Shown: positions 45,224-54,710 of the stretch, in pieces
How the letters are laid out: each line of letters opens with the position of its first letter
How positions within the stretch are numbered: position 1 is the first letter of the stretch
Assembly: GCA_938002655.1 (NCBI GenBank)
Contig: CALLAC010000017.1
Location: 1-64,000 of the forward strand
DNA length: 64,000 nucleotides
Origin: an uncultured Cytophagales bacterium
GTDB lineage: Bacteria > Bacteroidota > Bacteroidia > Cytophagales > Thermonemataceae
Direction of reading: 5' to 3'
Notes under the pieces: model-generated
Told to the model about the DNA's origin: nothing
The model's database searches: none
Seen by the model: the letters and a program-made list of their open reading frames with translations, nothing else
Translations under genes and position numbers: made by a program

Positions 45224-47503
45224 ATGATAAAGCTTGAAAAAGGAAAATACAGCCATGCAATTCGTTGGGTATGGTATAGCTTTTTTTTGGGGCTAACCTT
45301 TATTGCTTTGTTTATATGGGCAATTGCTATCAATTTTATGGGTTTATTTGGGGAGATGCCCAGCCTGAAAGCTCTTGAAAACCCCAAAAGTGAACAAGCC
45401 TCCGAAGTATACAGTGCTGACGGCAAACTGATGGGAAAGTATTTTACCGTAGATAGACAGCCCGTAGAATTTGAAGAAATCTCGCCCTACGTTATCAACG
45501 CTCTGATAGCTACCGAAGACATACGCTTTGAACAACATGCAGGCATTGATGCCAAAGCTCTGGCAAGGGTACTTACTAAAATGGGTGGTGCAGGGGGCGG
45601 TAGTACACTTACGCAGCAACTTGCTAAAAATCTTTTCGATACGCGTGCCAAAGAAAATCGTGGACCGCTCGCCAAAGTACCTTATTTAGGCTTGGGTATC
45701 GTCAAGCTCAAAGAGTGGATTACGGCAGTACGCATGGAAAAAAATTACACCAAAAAAGAAATTATCACGATGTACCTCAACGAGTGTGCCTTCGGTAGAA
45801 ATGCTTTTGGTATACAATCGGCGGCAAAGACTTATTTCAATAAAAATGCCTCCGATCTCACGCTCACCGAAGCGGCTATGCTGATAGGTATGTTGCAAGC
45901 ACCCACCAAGTACGACCCCGTGAATCCGCAAAAGCAACAAGCCTGTATCGAACGCCGAAATGTGGTGCTTGGGCAAATGAAGCAATATAATTTCATTACA
46001 GACGAGGATTTTCAGAAAGCGAAAAATGAACCTATCCGTCTGGACTATCACCCACAAGACAATTCGGAAGGGATAGCCCCTTATTTCAGAAACGAAGTCT
46101 TTAAAGAGCTTATCAACTGGGCGATAGATAAAGGCTATGCCAACAACGAAAAAGAAGCCAAAGATTTTATCTACAACGCAGGATTAAAAATTTACACAAC
46201 TATTGATAGCCGTTTGCAGGCTCTTGCCGAAGAAGCCGCCGCCGAACACATGAAAGAAAAACAACATCGTTTTTATGCTCATTGGAAAGCTATCGGCAGA
46301 AATCCTTGGGTAGATGAATATGGCAGAGAAAAAATTGGGTATATCGAGCAGAATGCAAAAAAATCTTATACATACAAAATTTTACAGGCAAAATATGGAA
46401 ACGATGAAAAAGCCATTTGGAATGAAATGAATAAACCACGCCAAATGAGAATTTTTACTTGGCAAGGTGAAAAAGATACGCTAATGTCACCAATGGATTC
46501 TATTCGCCATTACAAAAAATTTTTACAGATGGGAATGATGAGCATCGAACCCAAAACAGGGCACATCAAGGCATGGGTAGGAAACATCAATTATCGCCAT
46601 TTTCAATACGACCAAGTACGCCAAGCTCGTCATCAACCTGGTTCTACGTTTAAACCAATTGTCTATGCCGCTGCGATAAATTTAGGCTATACCCCCTGCC
46701 ACGAAATGCCTGATATACCTGTGGTATTTCCTGGATGGATACCCAAGCAGGAAGGAGGCTATACAGGAGGAATGTACCCTCTTCGTCGGGCTATGGGGCT
46801 CTCTATCAATACAATTGCCGCAGGGCTTACTAAAGAAATAGGTGTTGATGAAATTCGTAAATGTGCCAAAGAACTCGGTATAGAAACCGAATTGCCTCGT
46901 GTTGCTTCTATTTGTTTGGGCTCGTATGCCGTGACTATGTACGAGTTACTTTCAGCTTATACAGTGTTCGCCAATAAAGGTTATCATATCAAACCCCTTA
47001 TGGTTACCAAAATTACCGACCGAAATGGTAAAGTTTTGGAAGAGTTTGTACCCGAAATTCGTGAGGTAATGAGTGAAAAAAAGGCGTATATGATGTTAGA
47101 TATGCTAATGGCAGGTACAGAAAGAGGAGGAACTTCTGCTTTCTTGCGTGCCTATCCTGCTTTGTGGAAAAATAATGCCCAAATCGGTGGAAAAACAGGT
47201 ACAACCCAGCATCAAGCTGATGCTTTGTATGTAGGAGTAACACAAGACCTCATCACTGGGGTCTGGGTAGGTGGTGATGACAAATCTGTAAGATTTTTGA
47301 GCATGTACGAAGGACAAGGAGCAGTACTTGCTTTACCTGCTTTTGCTCGTTTTATGACAAAAGTCTATAATGACAATTCGCTTCCTTACAAGCCTGGTCC
47401 CTTTGAAAAACCTGCTGACTTAGACTTAGACGAATTGAATTGTGCAAAAATGAAAGCTAATATCGAAAGAGTAGGAGACGAAAAAAGGAAAAAGCGAGGA
47501 TAA
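45224..47503 (+). CDS. Penicillin-binding protein 1A-type transglycosylase/transpeptidase
   Basis: 759 aa from ATG 45224. One N-terminal membrane helix (~14-37) precedes the GT51 glycosyltransferase domain: the catalytic Glu in ATEDIRFEQHAGID (~97), GGSTLTQQLAKNLF and MEKNYTKKEIITMYLN. The transpeptidase domain has SxxK as STFK in HQPGSTFKPIVY (~472), SIN in MGLSINTIAAGL, and KTGT in GGKTGTTQHQADAL (~656). It polymerises and cross-links peptidoglycan. The ORF could begin at 45125, but that would precede the promoter. atpZ follows after 14 bp. Confidence 0.95.
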   Translation: MIKLEKGKYSHAIRWVWYSFFLGLTFIALFIWAIAINFMGLFGEMPSLKALENPKSEQASEVYSADGKLMGKYFTVDRQPVEFEEISPYVINALIATEDIRFEQHAGIDAKALARVLTKMGGAGGGSTLTQQLAKNLFDTRAKENRGPLAKVPYLGLGIVKLKEWITAVRMEKNYTKKEIITMYLNECAFGRNAFGIQSAAKTYFNKNASDLTLTEAAMLIGMLQAPTKYDPVNPQKQQACIERRNVVLGQMKQYNFITDEDFQKAKNEPIRLDYHPQDNSEGIAPYFRNEVFKELINWAIDKGYANNEKEAKDFIYNAGLKIYTTIDSRLQALAEEAAAEHMKEKQHRFYAHWKAIGRNPWVDEYGREKIGYIEQNAKKSYTYKILQAKYGNDEKAIWNEMNKPRQMRIFTWQGEKDTLMSPMDSIRHYKKFLQMGMMSIEPKTGHIKAWVGNINYRHFQYDQVRQARHQPGSTFKPIVYAAAINLGYTPCHEMPDIPVVFPGWIPKQEGGYTGGMYPLRRAMGLSINTIAAGLTKEIGVDEIRKCAKELGIETELPRVASICLGSYAVTMYELLSAYTVFANKGYHIKPLMVTKITDRNGKVLEEFVPEIREVMSEKKAYMMLDMLMAGTERGGTSAFLRAYPALWKNNAQIGGKTGTTQHQADALYVGVTQDLITGVWVGGDDKSVRFLSMYEGQGAVLALPAFARFMTKVYNDNSLPYKPGPFEKPADLDLDELNCAKMKANIERVGDEKRKKRG

Positions 47504-47517
47504 GTTAAGTAAATTTT

Positions 47518-47748
47518 ATGAAATTTTTTAAGTTTGATGGCAAAGAAAAAAAAGATTTGGAAGGCTATGCCAAGTACTCGGGCATAGCTTTTCAGATGAT
47601 TGCCACCATTGGGCTGGCTGTGTGGGCAGGCTTATATCTTGATGAAAAACAAAATCTCTCACAACCCTACTGGACACTGGGGCTAACCACTATGGCAGTA
47701 ATTGCTTCTATCATTTCTGTTGTAAAAAATTTCTTGCCTAAAAAATAG
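47518..47748 (+). CDS. AtpZ/AtpI family F-type ATPase accessory protein
   Basis: 76 aa, two membrane helices (GIAFQMIATIGLAVWAGLYL and TTMAVIASIISVVKNFL) with the family Gly/Asp pattern and a conserved D-E-K loop (LDEKQN). AtpZ/AtpI proteins aid assembly of the F1Fo c-ring or Mg2+ supply to the ATP synthase, and usually lie at the head of the atp operon. Here it follows PBP1A by 14 bp with no atp genes next to it. Confidence 0.8.
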   Translation: MKFFKFDGKEKKDLEGYAKYSGIAFQMIATIGLAVWAGLYLDEKQNLSQPYWTLGLTTMAVIASIISVVKNFLPKK

Positions 47749-47796
47749 CCTATCAAAATTTTCTTACGTAAGGCAAAGAATTTTTAAAAAAATATC

Positions 47797-47804
47797 TATC
47801 TTTG
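47797..47804 (+). promoter_or_regulatory. -7 element for the CNNM/CorC gene
   Basis: TATCTTTG (TAnnTTTG) in the 143-bp gap after atpZ. No good -33 is visible. A leader of about 80 nt would precede the ATG at 47892. Confidence 0.45.
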
Positions 47805-47891
47805 CGATAAGGCAAATTTATTAAAATTACAAATAAGCTGTTGTCTGCATGTTTTGCAAAAAATGTGCTTGTTTCACTTTATCACCAAAAT

Positions 47892-49214
47892 ATGGGCAGT
47901 GATATATTATTAACAATTTTTTTAGTCATACTGAATGCTTTATTTGTTGCCGCAGAGTTTGCCATTGTTAAAGTACGAGCCTCCCAAGTAGAAACAAAAT
48001 CTCAATCAGGAAATCGTCTTGCAAAAAATGCCCTGCACATTATCAATAACCTTGATGCATATCTTTCGGCAACACAGTTAGGAATAACCCTTGCAAGTCT
48101 GGCCTTAGGCTGGATTGGCGAACCCGTAGTGGCCAGAATTATTTCTCAAATTTTAGATTTTTTGCATATTCAAATTGATGAAAAACTTTTACATCAAATT
48201 TCATTAGTTACAGCTTTTACACTGATTACATTTCTACATATTGTTTTTGGTGAGCTTGCTCCAAAGTCTTTGGCCATTCGCTATCCCGAACGTACTACAC
48301 TTTTGCTTGCTATGCCTTTGCAGGCATTTTATGTGGTATTTCGCCCTTTCATTTGGATTTTGAACGGATTTGCGAATTTTATTCTTAAACTCTTTGGTGT
48401 ACCACTCATATACGGACACGATACACACACTGAAGACGAAATTCGCTTGCTCCTTGCTGAAAGCAAGAAAAGCGGTACTATCAACACCACCGAACACGAA
48501 CTTTTGGAAAATGTATTCAAATTTGATGACCGCCTTGCCGAACAAATTATGACACCTCGTACTAAAATCGTTGGTATCAAGTCTGATGCTACCTTGCAAG
48601 AGGCTCTGGAAGTAATCATACGAGAAGATTATTCCCGTTTGCCCGTCTATGAAGAATCTTTGGATAATATCGTTGGAATTCTGCATGCCAAAGATGTGAT
48701 AAAGAATTTACAAAAGCCAAATCTCAATGTGAAATCTTTGATGCGAAAACCTTATCAAGTTTCCGAAAGAAAATCAATCAATTTGCTTCTGCGTGAAATG
48801 CAAAAAAAACGTATCCAAATGGCCGTAGTGCTTGATGACTACGGCGGCACAGCGGGTATTGTTACAATGGAAGATATTTTGGAAGAAATTGTAGGCGATA
48901 TTCAAGACGAGTATGACAACGAAATGCCTGTTGTTCAGCAGAAAAGCGAAAATGAGTTTATTGTTAATGCTCTTGCGAGCATAGATGAAGTAAATAAATT
49001 CCTCCCTGAACCTATTCCTACCAGTGAAGACTACGATACCGTTACAGGATTCATCAACGAAGTTTTTGGTAATATACCTCAAGAAAACGAAGAATGGCGA
49101 AGCGATCACTACATCTTTAAAATTTTACACAAAGAAAATAACACCATTGAAAGTGTACTTCTCAAACTTGTAGAGCCTGTACGTGAAGAAAAACCTGCTA
49201 TCAATTTTGAATAG
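47892..49214 (+). CDS. CNNM/CorC (hemolysin) family membrane protein
   Basis: 440 aa from ATG 47892; a start at 47841 adds 17 unrelated residues. The N-terminal DUF21/CNNM transmembrane domain (~1-190) includes AAEFAIVKVRASQVE and ATQLGITLASLALGWIGEP, and HIVFGELAPKSLAIRYPE. A CBS pair (~205-325) contains IMTPRTKIVGIKSD and REDYSRLPVYEESLDNIVG. The C-terminal CorC_HlyC domain has DDYGGTAGIVTMEDILEEIVGDIQDE cut to its core GGTAGIVTMED. Such proteins mediate Mg2+ or Co2+ efflux; 'hemolysin' is a historical name. Confidence 0.93.
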   Translation: MGSDILLTIFLVILNALFVAAEFAIVKVRASQVETKSQSGNRLAKNALHIINNLDAYLSATQLGITLASLALGWIGEPVVARIISQILDFLHIQIDEKLLHQISLVTAFTLITFLHIVFGELAPKSLAIRYPERTTLLLAMPLQAFYVVFRPFIWILNGFANFILKLFGVPLIYGHDTHTEDEIRLLLAESKKSGTINTTEHELLENVFKFDDRLAEQIMTPRTKIVGIKSDATLQEALEVIIREDYSRLPVYEESLDNIVGILHAKDVIKNLQKPNLNVKSLMRKPYQVSERKSINLLLREMQKKRIQMAVVLDDYGGTAGIVTMEDILEEIVGDIQDEYDNEMPVVQQKSENEFIVNALASIDEVNKFLPEPIPTSEDYDTVTGFINEVFGNIPQENEEWRSDHYIFKILHKENNTIESVLLKLVEPVREEKPAINFE

Positions 49215-49238
49215 CTTTTCTATTCTTCGGCAATATTT

Positions 49239-49997
49239 ATGAAAATCATTTCCTACAATGTAAATGGTATTCGTGCCGCCTTGCGAAAAGGCTTTGCCGA
49301 ATGGCTCAAAGCCGCCAGCCCCGATATGCTTTGTTTGCAAGAAATAAAAATTGATGCCGAGCAGTTTCCATACATGATTTTTGAAAGCTTGGGTTATCAT
49401 TGTTATCTTTTTCCTGCAAGCAAGGCGGGATATAGCGGAGTAGCTATTTTGAGCAAGAAAGAGGCAAATGCTATTGAAAAAGGTTGTAGTAAAGAACTTT
49501 ACGACCAAGAAGGAAGAATTTTACAAGCCCATTTTGATAGTTTTACACTGATGAGCGTGTATTTTCCTTCGGGTTCAAGCGGAAAGGAACGGCAGGCTAT
49601 CAAAATGCAGTTTTTAGCAGATTTTTACGAATGGATAAAGCCCAAAACTCACCAAAATTTGATAATCTGCGGCGATTTTAATATTTGTCATCAGGCCATT
49701 GATATTCACAATCCCAAAGCTAATGCAAATAGCACAGGTTTTTTGCCTGAAGAGCGGGCTTGGCTTACAAAATTTTTGAATTTGGGTTTCATTGATACTT
49801 TTCGCTACTTAAACCCCGAACCGCATCATTATACTTGGTGGAATATGCGTAGCAATGCTCGAGCCAAGAATTTAGGCTGGCGTATTGATTACCAAATGAT
49901 TTCTAAGCCCCTTTTGCCTGCACTACAAAAGGCATTTATTCTCTCGCAAGCCTATCATTCAGACCATTGTCCTACAATGGTGCAGATGAAATTATAA
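49239..49997 (+). CDS. xth: Exodeoxyribonuclease III
   Basis: 252 aa. It is an AP endonuclease and 3'-5' exonuclease in base-excision repair. Active-site blocks are SYNVNGIRAALRKGF, LCLQEIK (metal-binding Glu), KAGYSGVAILSK, ICGDFNICHQAIDIHNPK, and the C-terminal WRIDYQMIS and HSDHCP (catalytic His). It begins 24 bp after the CNNM gene on the same strand and probably shares its transcript. Confidence 0.95.
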   Translation: MKIISYNVNGIRAALRKGFAEWLKAASPDMLCLQEIKIDAEQFPYMIFESLGYHCYLFPASKAGYSGVAILSKKEANAIEKGCSKELYDQEGRILQAHFDSFTLMSVYFPSGSSGKERQAIKMQFLADFYEWIKPKTHQNLIICGDFNICHQAIDIHNPKANANSTGFLPEERAWLTKFLNLGFIDTFRYLNPEPHHYTWWNMRSNARAKNLGWRIDYQMISKPLLPALQKAFILSQAYHSDHCPTMVQMKL

Positions 49998-50442
49998 GTT
50001 TTTTGGCAACTATTCAGTCATCCCTGAAAAAGTGTTTAAAATATTGATTTTTAGAATATTCAGCTTGTTTTTCTTGAAAAAATTTGCAAGGTTTTATTTG
50101 ATTTTACAGGGAATTTTGTAATTTTTACATTGAAATAAAATGGGTTTTTGTAAAAAACTCATTTCTGTCATTGAGCGTAGCCGAAATGCCCGCATTGAGC
50201 GTAGCCGAAATGCACTAAAAGTAAAAAGGTTAATGTACAAGAAGAGTGTATCAACAAGCACAAAGAAATAGATTATTCAGAGACAACCAAATAGTTACAA
50301 TTTCTTTAAAGTTTTTAGGTCTGAAAGCAAAACTTGAAATTTTGAGCTCAAAAATTTTTAGCACAAAGATGCAATAAGTTCAAAATTTTTTCATAAGTTA
50401 TGCTATTCAAATACTTTTTTGCATAAATTTGAAAACATTGGT
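49998..50442. other. 445-bp intergenic region between xth and pyrD
   Basis: AT-rich with no credible gene. It contains the tandem 21-bp repeat at 50169-50213 and a 14-bp palindrome TTTTGAGCTCAAAA at 50340-50353. It separates convergent genes, so a terminator could lie here; none is clear. Confidence 0.6.
50169..50213. repeat. Tandem copies of a Bacteroidota intergenic repeat
   Basis: CATTGAGCGTAGCCGAAATGC occurs at 50169-50189 and again at 50193-50213, identical, with 3 nt between (period 24). The sequence family CATTGAG(C)G(A/T)AG(T/C)CGAAATG is scattered between genes in many Bacteroidota chromosomes. Function unknown. Confidence 0.7.
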
Positions 50443-51468
50443 TTAGATTTTTGCTAAAAACTTCTTGATTTTCTTTACTAAACTTACACCTTCATACACA
50501 AGTCCTGTGTAGAGTTGTATGAGGTCGGCACCTGCGTGGATTTTTTCAAGAGCATCTTGTGCCGAAAAAATTCCCCCTACACCAATAATCGCAAAACGCT
50601 TCTGTGCTTTTTGAGCCAGATAAGCAATTACCTGTGTAGAGCGTTTTTGTAGAGGCTTGCCACTCAGGCCTCCTATTTCATTGGACAATTCAGTCTCACT
50701 TTGTAAATTTTCCCTGCTAACAGTGGTGTTGGTAGCTATTACACCTGCAATTTGTGTTTCAAGTACAATCTCTATAATATCATCAAGTTGGCTTTCTGAA
50801 AGGTCTGGAGCAATTTTTAAGAAAATAGGTTTAGGAGTGTTTTTTTCTTTATTTTTGTTTTGCAGGGCAAACAGAATTTGTTTCAAAGGTTCTTTTTCTT
50901 GCAAGGCACGCAAATTAGGTGTATTGGGCGAACTAACATTTACCACAAAATAATCTACATATTCAAATAGATTTTCAAAGCAAAAAAGGTAATCGTCAAG
51001 GGCTTTTTCATTGGGAGTATCTTTGTTTTTGCCAATATTGCCTCCTACAATTACTTTGGATTGGCGTTTTTTGAGATTTTCAATGGCTTTCACTACGCCA
51101 TCGTTATTGAAGCCCATTCGGTTGATAATGGCTTTATCTTTTTTGAGCCGAAACAAACGAGGTAGGGGATTACCACTTTGAGGGCGAGGTGTGAGCGTTC
51201 CAATTTCTATAAAACCAAAGCCAAAAACGGCGAGTTCATCGATAGCGATAGCGTTTTTATCAAAACCAGCTGCTAGCCCCACAGGGTTAGGAAATGTAAT
51301 GCCTGCTACTTGCCGAGCCAATTGGGGGCTTTCGTAATGATAAATTTGGCGAAAAAAACTTCTCACAAGTTTGAAGCGAAAAAGCGTTTTGAGCAAATTG
51401 AAAGTAAAATAATGAGCCTTTTCGGCAGGTATCAGAAAAAGAAAAAAACGTAAAATTTTGTAAAACAT
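50443..51468 (-). CDS. pyrD: Dihydroorotate dehydrogenase (quinone), class 2
   Basis: 341 aa. It oxidises dihydroorotate in pyrimidine synthesis, passing electrons to quinone. The N-terminal amphipathic helix region ([20 protein letters not shown]) marks the membrane-associated class 2 type. Family blocks: [52 protein letters not shown] with the catalytic Ser, ATNTTVSR, and [20 protein letters not shown]. It is transcribed alone, with a -7 element just upstream in the tail of a decayed gene. Confidence 0.95.
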   Translation of the reverse strand: MFYKILRFFLFLIPAEKAHYFTFNLLKTLFRFKLVRSFFRQIYHYESPQLARQVAGITFPNPVGLAAGFDKNAIAIDELAVFGFGFIEIGTLTPRPQSGNPLPRLFRLKKDKAIINRMGFNNDGVVKAIENLKKRQSKVIVGGNIGKNKDTPNEKALDDYLFCFENLFEYVDYFVVNVSSPNTPNLRALQEKEPLKQILFALQNKNKEKNTPKPIFLKIAPDLSESQLDDIIEIVLETQIAGVIATNTTVSRENLQSETELSNEIGGLSGKPLQKRSTQVIAYLAQKAQKRFAIIGVGGIFSAQDALEKIHAGADLIQLYTGLVYEGVSLVKKIKKFLAKI

Positions 51469-51488
51469 AAGATTCTGTAAATTGTTTG

Positions 51489-51496
51489 CAAAGCTA
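51489..51496 (-). promoter_or_regulatory. -7 element for pyrD
   Basis: Minus-strand TAGCTTTG (TAnnTTTG), 21 nt upstream of the pyrD ATG. It overlaps the stop codon of the Uma2 remnant. No good -33 is seen. Confidence 0.4.
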
Positions 51497-51908
51497 CGCT
51501 TTTATGAGAGTATCATCAGAGTTTATGCCTAATTCTTTGAGTTTCTGGACGAGGAGATTTTTTTCTTCTTGCGTTTTTCCAAGGTTTTCTTGTGTTTTTT
51601 GTAAGTGCTCCTGAATTTCTTGTATTTTCGTTTCAGTTTCTGCCAGAAATTTGCTCACTTCGGTATAAGAAGCAAAATGCTCTCCCGTGGGGCGATAAAT
51701 GTACACAGTATTTTCATCAAGCATAAAACGAATATCCATTAGTAGAATTTGCCAAGTTGTTAGAGTTTTCCATTTCTCTGAAATGCTCACCTTCACGCAT
51801 CCAAATCAAAAGTTTATTAGTATCGAGGTCATAAAAATAATATTCTTGCACGCCGTGTTTGCTGATGGTTTGCATGTGGAGCAGTCTTTTTTCAAATTTA
51901 CAAAAATT
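51494..51908 (-). pseudogene. Decayed Uma2-family endonuclease gene
   Basis: Two minus-strand frames together match the C-terminal half of a Uma2-family protein. Frame A (51908 to a TGA at 51717-51719) reads in part MQTISKHGVQEYYFYDLDTN and KLLIWMREGEHFREME. Frame B (open to 51494) continues with MLDENTVYIYRPTGEHFASY and a coiled-coil tail (ETETKIQEIQEHLQKTQENL...) ending in KELGINSDDT, as in intact Uma2 proteins. The switch is near 51740-51750, so a frameshift has occurred. An in-frame TGA at 51909-51911 precedes frame A and the N-terminal catalytic half is missing. The apparent 100-aa ORF from 51796 is therefore only a fragment of a dead gene. Confidence 0.75.
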
Positions 51909-51989
51909 TCAGAGTTTTGCCAAGAATTTGGTTCTTATCAGAAAACTATTCTTATTTGATTTACGTTTACTTTTTGAATTTTTGGAATT

Positions 51990-53264
51990 ATGACCTACCT
52001 TATTCCTCGCTTTCTGACTATTTTGCTTTCTTTACTGCTGATAGATTACATCACTTTTCGGGCACTGAAAGTTGCTTTACGTGATGCTACTGCTTTCAAG
52101 CGTAAATGGTGGTTTCGTGTATATTGGATTATCAGTGCTTTTTGCCTTTTGAGTGTAGGCTTGTACTTTTTTGGGATCTTCAAAGATATGTCGCCTTTGC
52201 GTGTGTGGGTACAAGGTTTTGTTTCGGTGGTGTATGTTTCTAAAATTTTTGTTGTGTTTTTTGTACTTTTCGAAGATTTAGTTTTCTATATGAGAAAAGT
52301 ATTTGCTTTTTTCAGGAGCAAGCTAGTTAAAAATGCAGAAAGTAGTAAAGGAATAAAAATTACAAGAGCAAAATTCATATATCAAGCAGGTTTAATAGCA
52401 GGGGCAATTCCGATGGCCGCTCTTAGCTGGGGAATTATTTCGGGAGCCCACGATTATCAAATCCGAAGGCGAAAAATCTATTTGCCACATCTACCAAAAA
52501 GTTTTGAAGGTTTTACAATTGCTCAAATTTCAGATATTCATTCAGGAAGTTTTTACAACAAAACTGCTGTAAAAGGTGGTGTAGAAATGCTTTTAGCTGA
52601 AAAACCCAATCTCATACTCTTTACAGGCGATTTGGTGAATAATCATCCTGATGAGATGAAAGAATACGTCAGTGTCTTTGATAAATTCAAAGCTGATTTT
52701 GGTATTTTTTCTGTAATGGGCAATCACGACTATGGCGATTATATTTTCGGAATTTCAGCGGCAGAAAGGCATTTGCTTCGCAAAAAACTTCATCAGGTGC
52801 ATAAAGTTATGAACTGGCGGTTGCTTCTTGATGAGAACATCTTCATTGAACAAAATGGAGAAAAACTCGCTATTATTGGCGTACAAAATTGGGGAACAGG
52901 GAATTTTCCCAAATATGGCAATCTTGCCAAAGCCTATCAAGGTACAGAAGAAGCCTCCGTAAAAATCCTTCTTTCTCATGACCCTAGCCACTGGGATGCC
53001 CAAATCCGACCCGAATTTCCGAATATAGACCTTACGCTTTCAGGACATACACACGGAATGCAATTGGGCATTGAATATGGAGATTTTCGTTGGAGTCCTG
53101 TTCAGTATCGTTACAAGCAATGGGCAGATCTTTACACTGCCAAAAATACCTTCGGGAAAACACAGTATCTTTACGTAAATCGTGGTTTTGGTTATATTGG
53201 TTATTTAGGAAGAGTAGGGATATTGCCTGAAATAACTATTTTTACACTAACGGCAAAAGCCTAG
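51990..53264 (+). CDS. Membrane-anchored metallophosphoesterase
   Basis: 424 aa. Four or so N-terminal membrane helices (to ~155) precede a calcineurin-like phosphoesterase domain with the metal ligands QISDIHSGSF (Asp, His), LFTGDLVNN (Asp), MGNHDYGD (Asn, His), LLSHDPSHWD and LSGHTHGMQLG (His pair). This resembles the YkuE/YaeI group. Substrates are likely phosphate esters or lipid-linked phosphates. It converges on trpE with a 4-bp overlap of stop codons. Confidence 0.92.
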   Translation: MTYLIPRFLTILLSLLLIDYITFRALKVALRDATAFKRKWWFRVYWIISAFCLLSVGLYFFGIFKDMSPLRVWVQGFVSVVYVSKIFVVFFVLFEDLVFYMRKVFAFFRSKLVKNAESSKGIKITRAKFIYQAGLIAGAIPMAALSWGIISGAHDYQIRRRKIYLPHLPKSFEGFTIAQISDIHSGSFYNKTAVKGGVEMLLAEKPNLILFTGDLVNNHPDEMKEYVSVFDKFKADFGIFSVMGNHDYGDYIFGISAAERHLLRKKLHQVHKVMNWRLLLDENIFIEQNGEKLAIIGVQNWGTGNFPKYGNLAKAYQGTEEASVKILLSHDPSHWDAQIRPEFPNIDLTLSGHTHGMQLGIEYGDFRWSPVQYRYKQWADLYTAKNTFGKTQYLYVNRGFGYIGYLGRVGILPEITIFTLTAKA

Positions 53265-54661
53265 ATTTTCTCGGCATCGAGCAACGCCTTTCGCAAAGCC
53301 CCCACTTTATTATTTACTTCTTGCAGTTCGCTCTCGGTATCAGATTTTGCTACTACTCCTGCTCCTGCCTGAAAAAAGAGCGTGTAGTTTTTACTCAAAA
53401 AAGAGCGTATCATTATAGCCTGATTAAATTCACCGTTAAAGCCTAAAAATCCGATGCAGCCTCCATAATAACCCCGATTACCCTTTTCATAAGTGTTGAT
53501 GAGTTCCATAGCCTTGTGCTTGGGGGCTCCTGAAAGCGTGCCCGCAGGAAAAGTATCGGCAACAAGCTGAAGCGTTGGTATATCGGCAGGAATATCGGCA
53601 GTAATCTTGGAGACTAAATGAATGACATGTGAATAATACTGAATTTCTTTGAAGGTTTCAACTTTTACATTAAAACCATTGCGACTTAAATCGTTACGAG
53701 CCAAATCTACAAGCATTACGTGCTCGGCATTTTCTTTGGGGTCGTTAAGCAATTTTTGAGCAAGGGCAAAGTCGGCTTCGTCGTTACCTGTGCGTTTGAA
53801 CGTTCCTGCAATAGGGAAAACACTTGCTTTATTGTTTTTTACAACAATTTGTGCTTCGGGAGAGGAACCCAAAATTTTATAGCTTCCATAGTCAAAATAG
53901 AAAAGATAAGGAGAAGGATTGATAGAACGCAAACTGCGATATACATTGAATTCATCACCTTGAAATTTTTGTTCAAAACGCCTCGAAACAACCATCTGAA
54001 ACACATCACCTAACTGGCAATGTTGTTTAGCTTTTTCAATTACTTGTAAGAACTCTTCATCAGTAAAATTGGATTTTTCCTCGCCTACAAGGTGAAACTT
54101 GTATTGAGGAATGTTGCGATTGAAAATTAGATTTTCTATCTCGCTGAGATGACTTTTTTCACCTTCTAAAAGATGCTCAAAAAGATAGAGTTCGTTTTTG
54201 AAGTGGTTGATAGCAATAATATACTGATACACTTGATACACAATTGTAGGAATGGCACGGCTATCGTTTTCAAAATCTTGGATAGGAATGTTTTCAAAGT
54301 ATTTGACGGCATCGTAAGCCATATAGCCAAAAAGGCCATTATTGATAAAATTGAAGTCATTTTTTTCTACTTCAAAAGATTGGATAAACTGCTTTAAGGC
54401 ATTAATTACTTCTTTGCCTGCACGAATTTTCTGACTTTGGGCTTTGATTTTGGGAAATTGTGTAAGAATAGTGCTATTTTTTACTTCAAATCGGGCAATG
54501 GGGTGAAAGCAAATGTAGGAAAAGCTGTTTTCATTGCCGTGATAGTCAGAACTTTCTAAAAGGATAGAGTTGGCAAATTTATCACGAAGTTTCAGATAAA
54601 TGCTTACAGGAGTAACTGTATCGGCAAGTAATTGTTTGTAATGTGTACGTAATTTTAACAT
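53261..54661 (-). CDS. trpE: Anthranilate synthase component I
   Basis: 466 aa. It makes anthranilate from chorismate with the TrpG glutaminase. The C-terminal chorismate-binding domain shows FQMVVSRRFEQKF, PSPYLFYFDYGSYKILGSSPE, FPIAGTFKRTGNDEAD, MLVDLARNDLSRNG and FPAGTLSGAPKHKAMELI, ending QAGAGVVAKSDTESELQEV. trpG and other trp genes are not next to it. The next gene upstream, cyanophycinase, ends 49 bp from its start. Confidence 0.95.
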   Translation of the reverse strand: MLKLRTHYKQLLADTVTPVSIYLKLRDKFANSILLESSDYHGNENSFSYICFHPIARFEVKNSTILTQFPKIKAQSQKIRAGKEVINALKQFIQSFEVEKNDFNFINNGLFGYMAYDAVKYFENIPIQDFENDSRAIPTIVYQVYQYIIAINHFKNELYLFEHLLEGEKSHLSEIENLIFNRNIPQYKFHLVGEEKSNFTDEEFLQVIEKAKQHCQLGDVFQMVVSRRFEQKFQGDEFNVYRSLRSINPSPYLFYFDYGSYKILGSSPEAQIVVKNNKASVFPIAGTFKRTGNDEADFALAQKLLNDPKENAEHVMLVDLARNDLSRNGFNVKVETFKEIQYYSHVIHLVSKITADIPADIPTLQLVADTFPAGTLSGAPKHKAMELINTYEKGNRGYYGGCIGFLGFNGEFNQAIMIRSFLSKNYTLFFQAGAGVVAKSDTESELQEVNNKVGALRKALLDAEKI

Positions 54662-54710
54662 AGCTTGGTCTTTGAGGAAAACTCTAAAAATAGGATTTTA
54701 TCGTAATAAA

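Noticed and set aside
50340-50353. Palindrome TTTTGAGCTCAAAA
   Set aside because: Short and low-complexity in an A/T-rich gap, not placed at a promoter; not called as an operator or terminator.
51699-51959. Plus-strand open frame of 86 codons
   Set aside because: Overlaps the decayed Uma2 gene, whose minus-strand frames show real family similarity.
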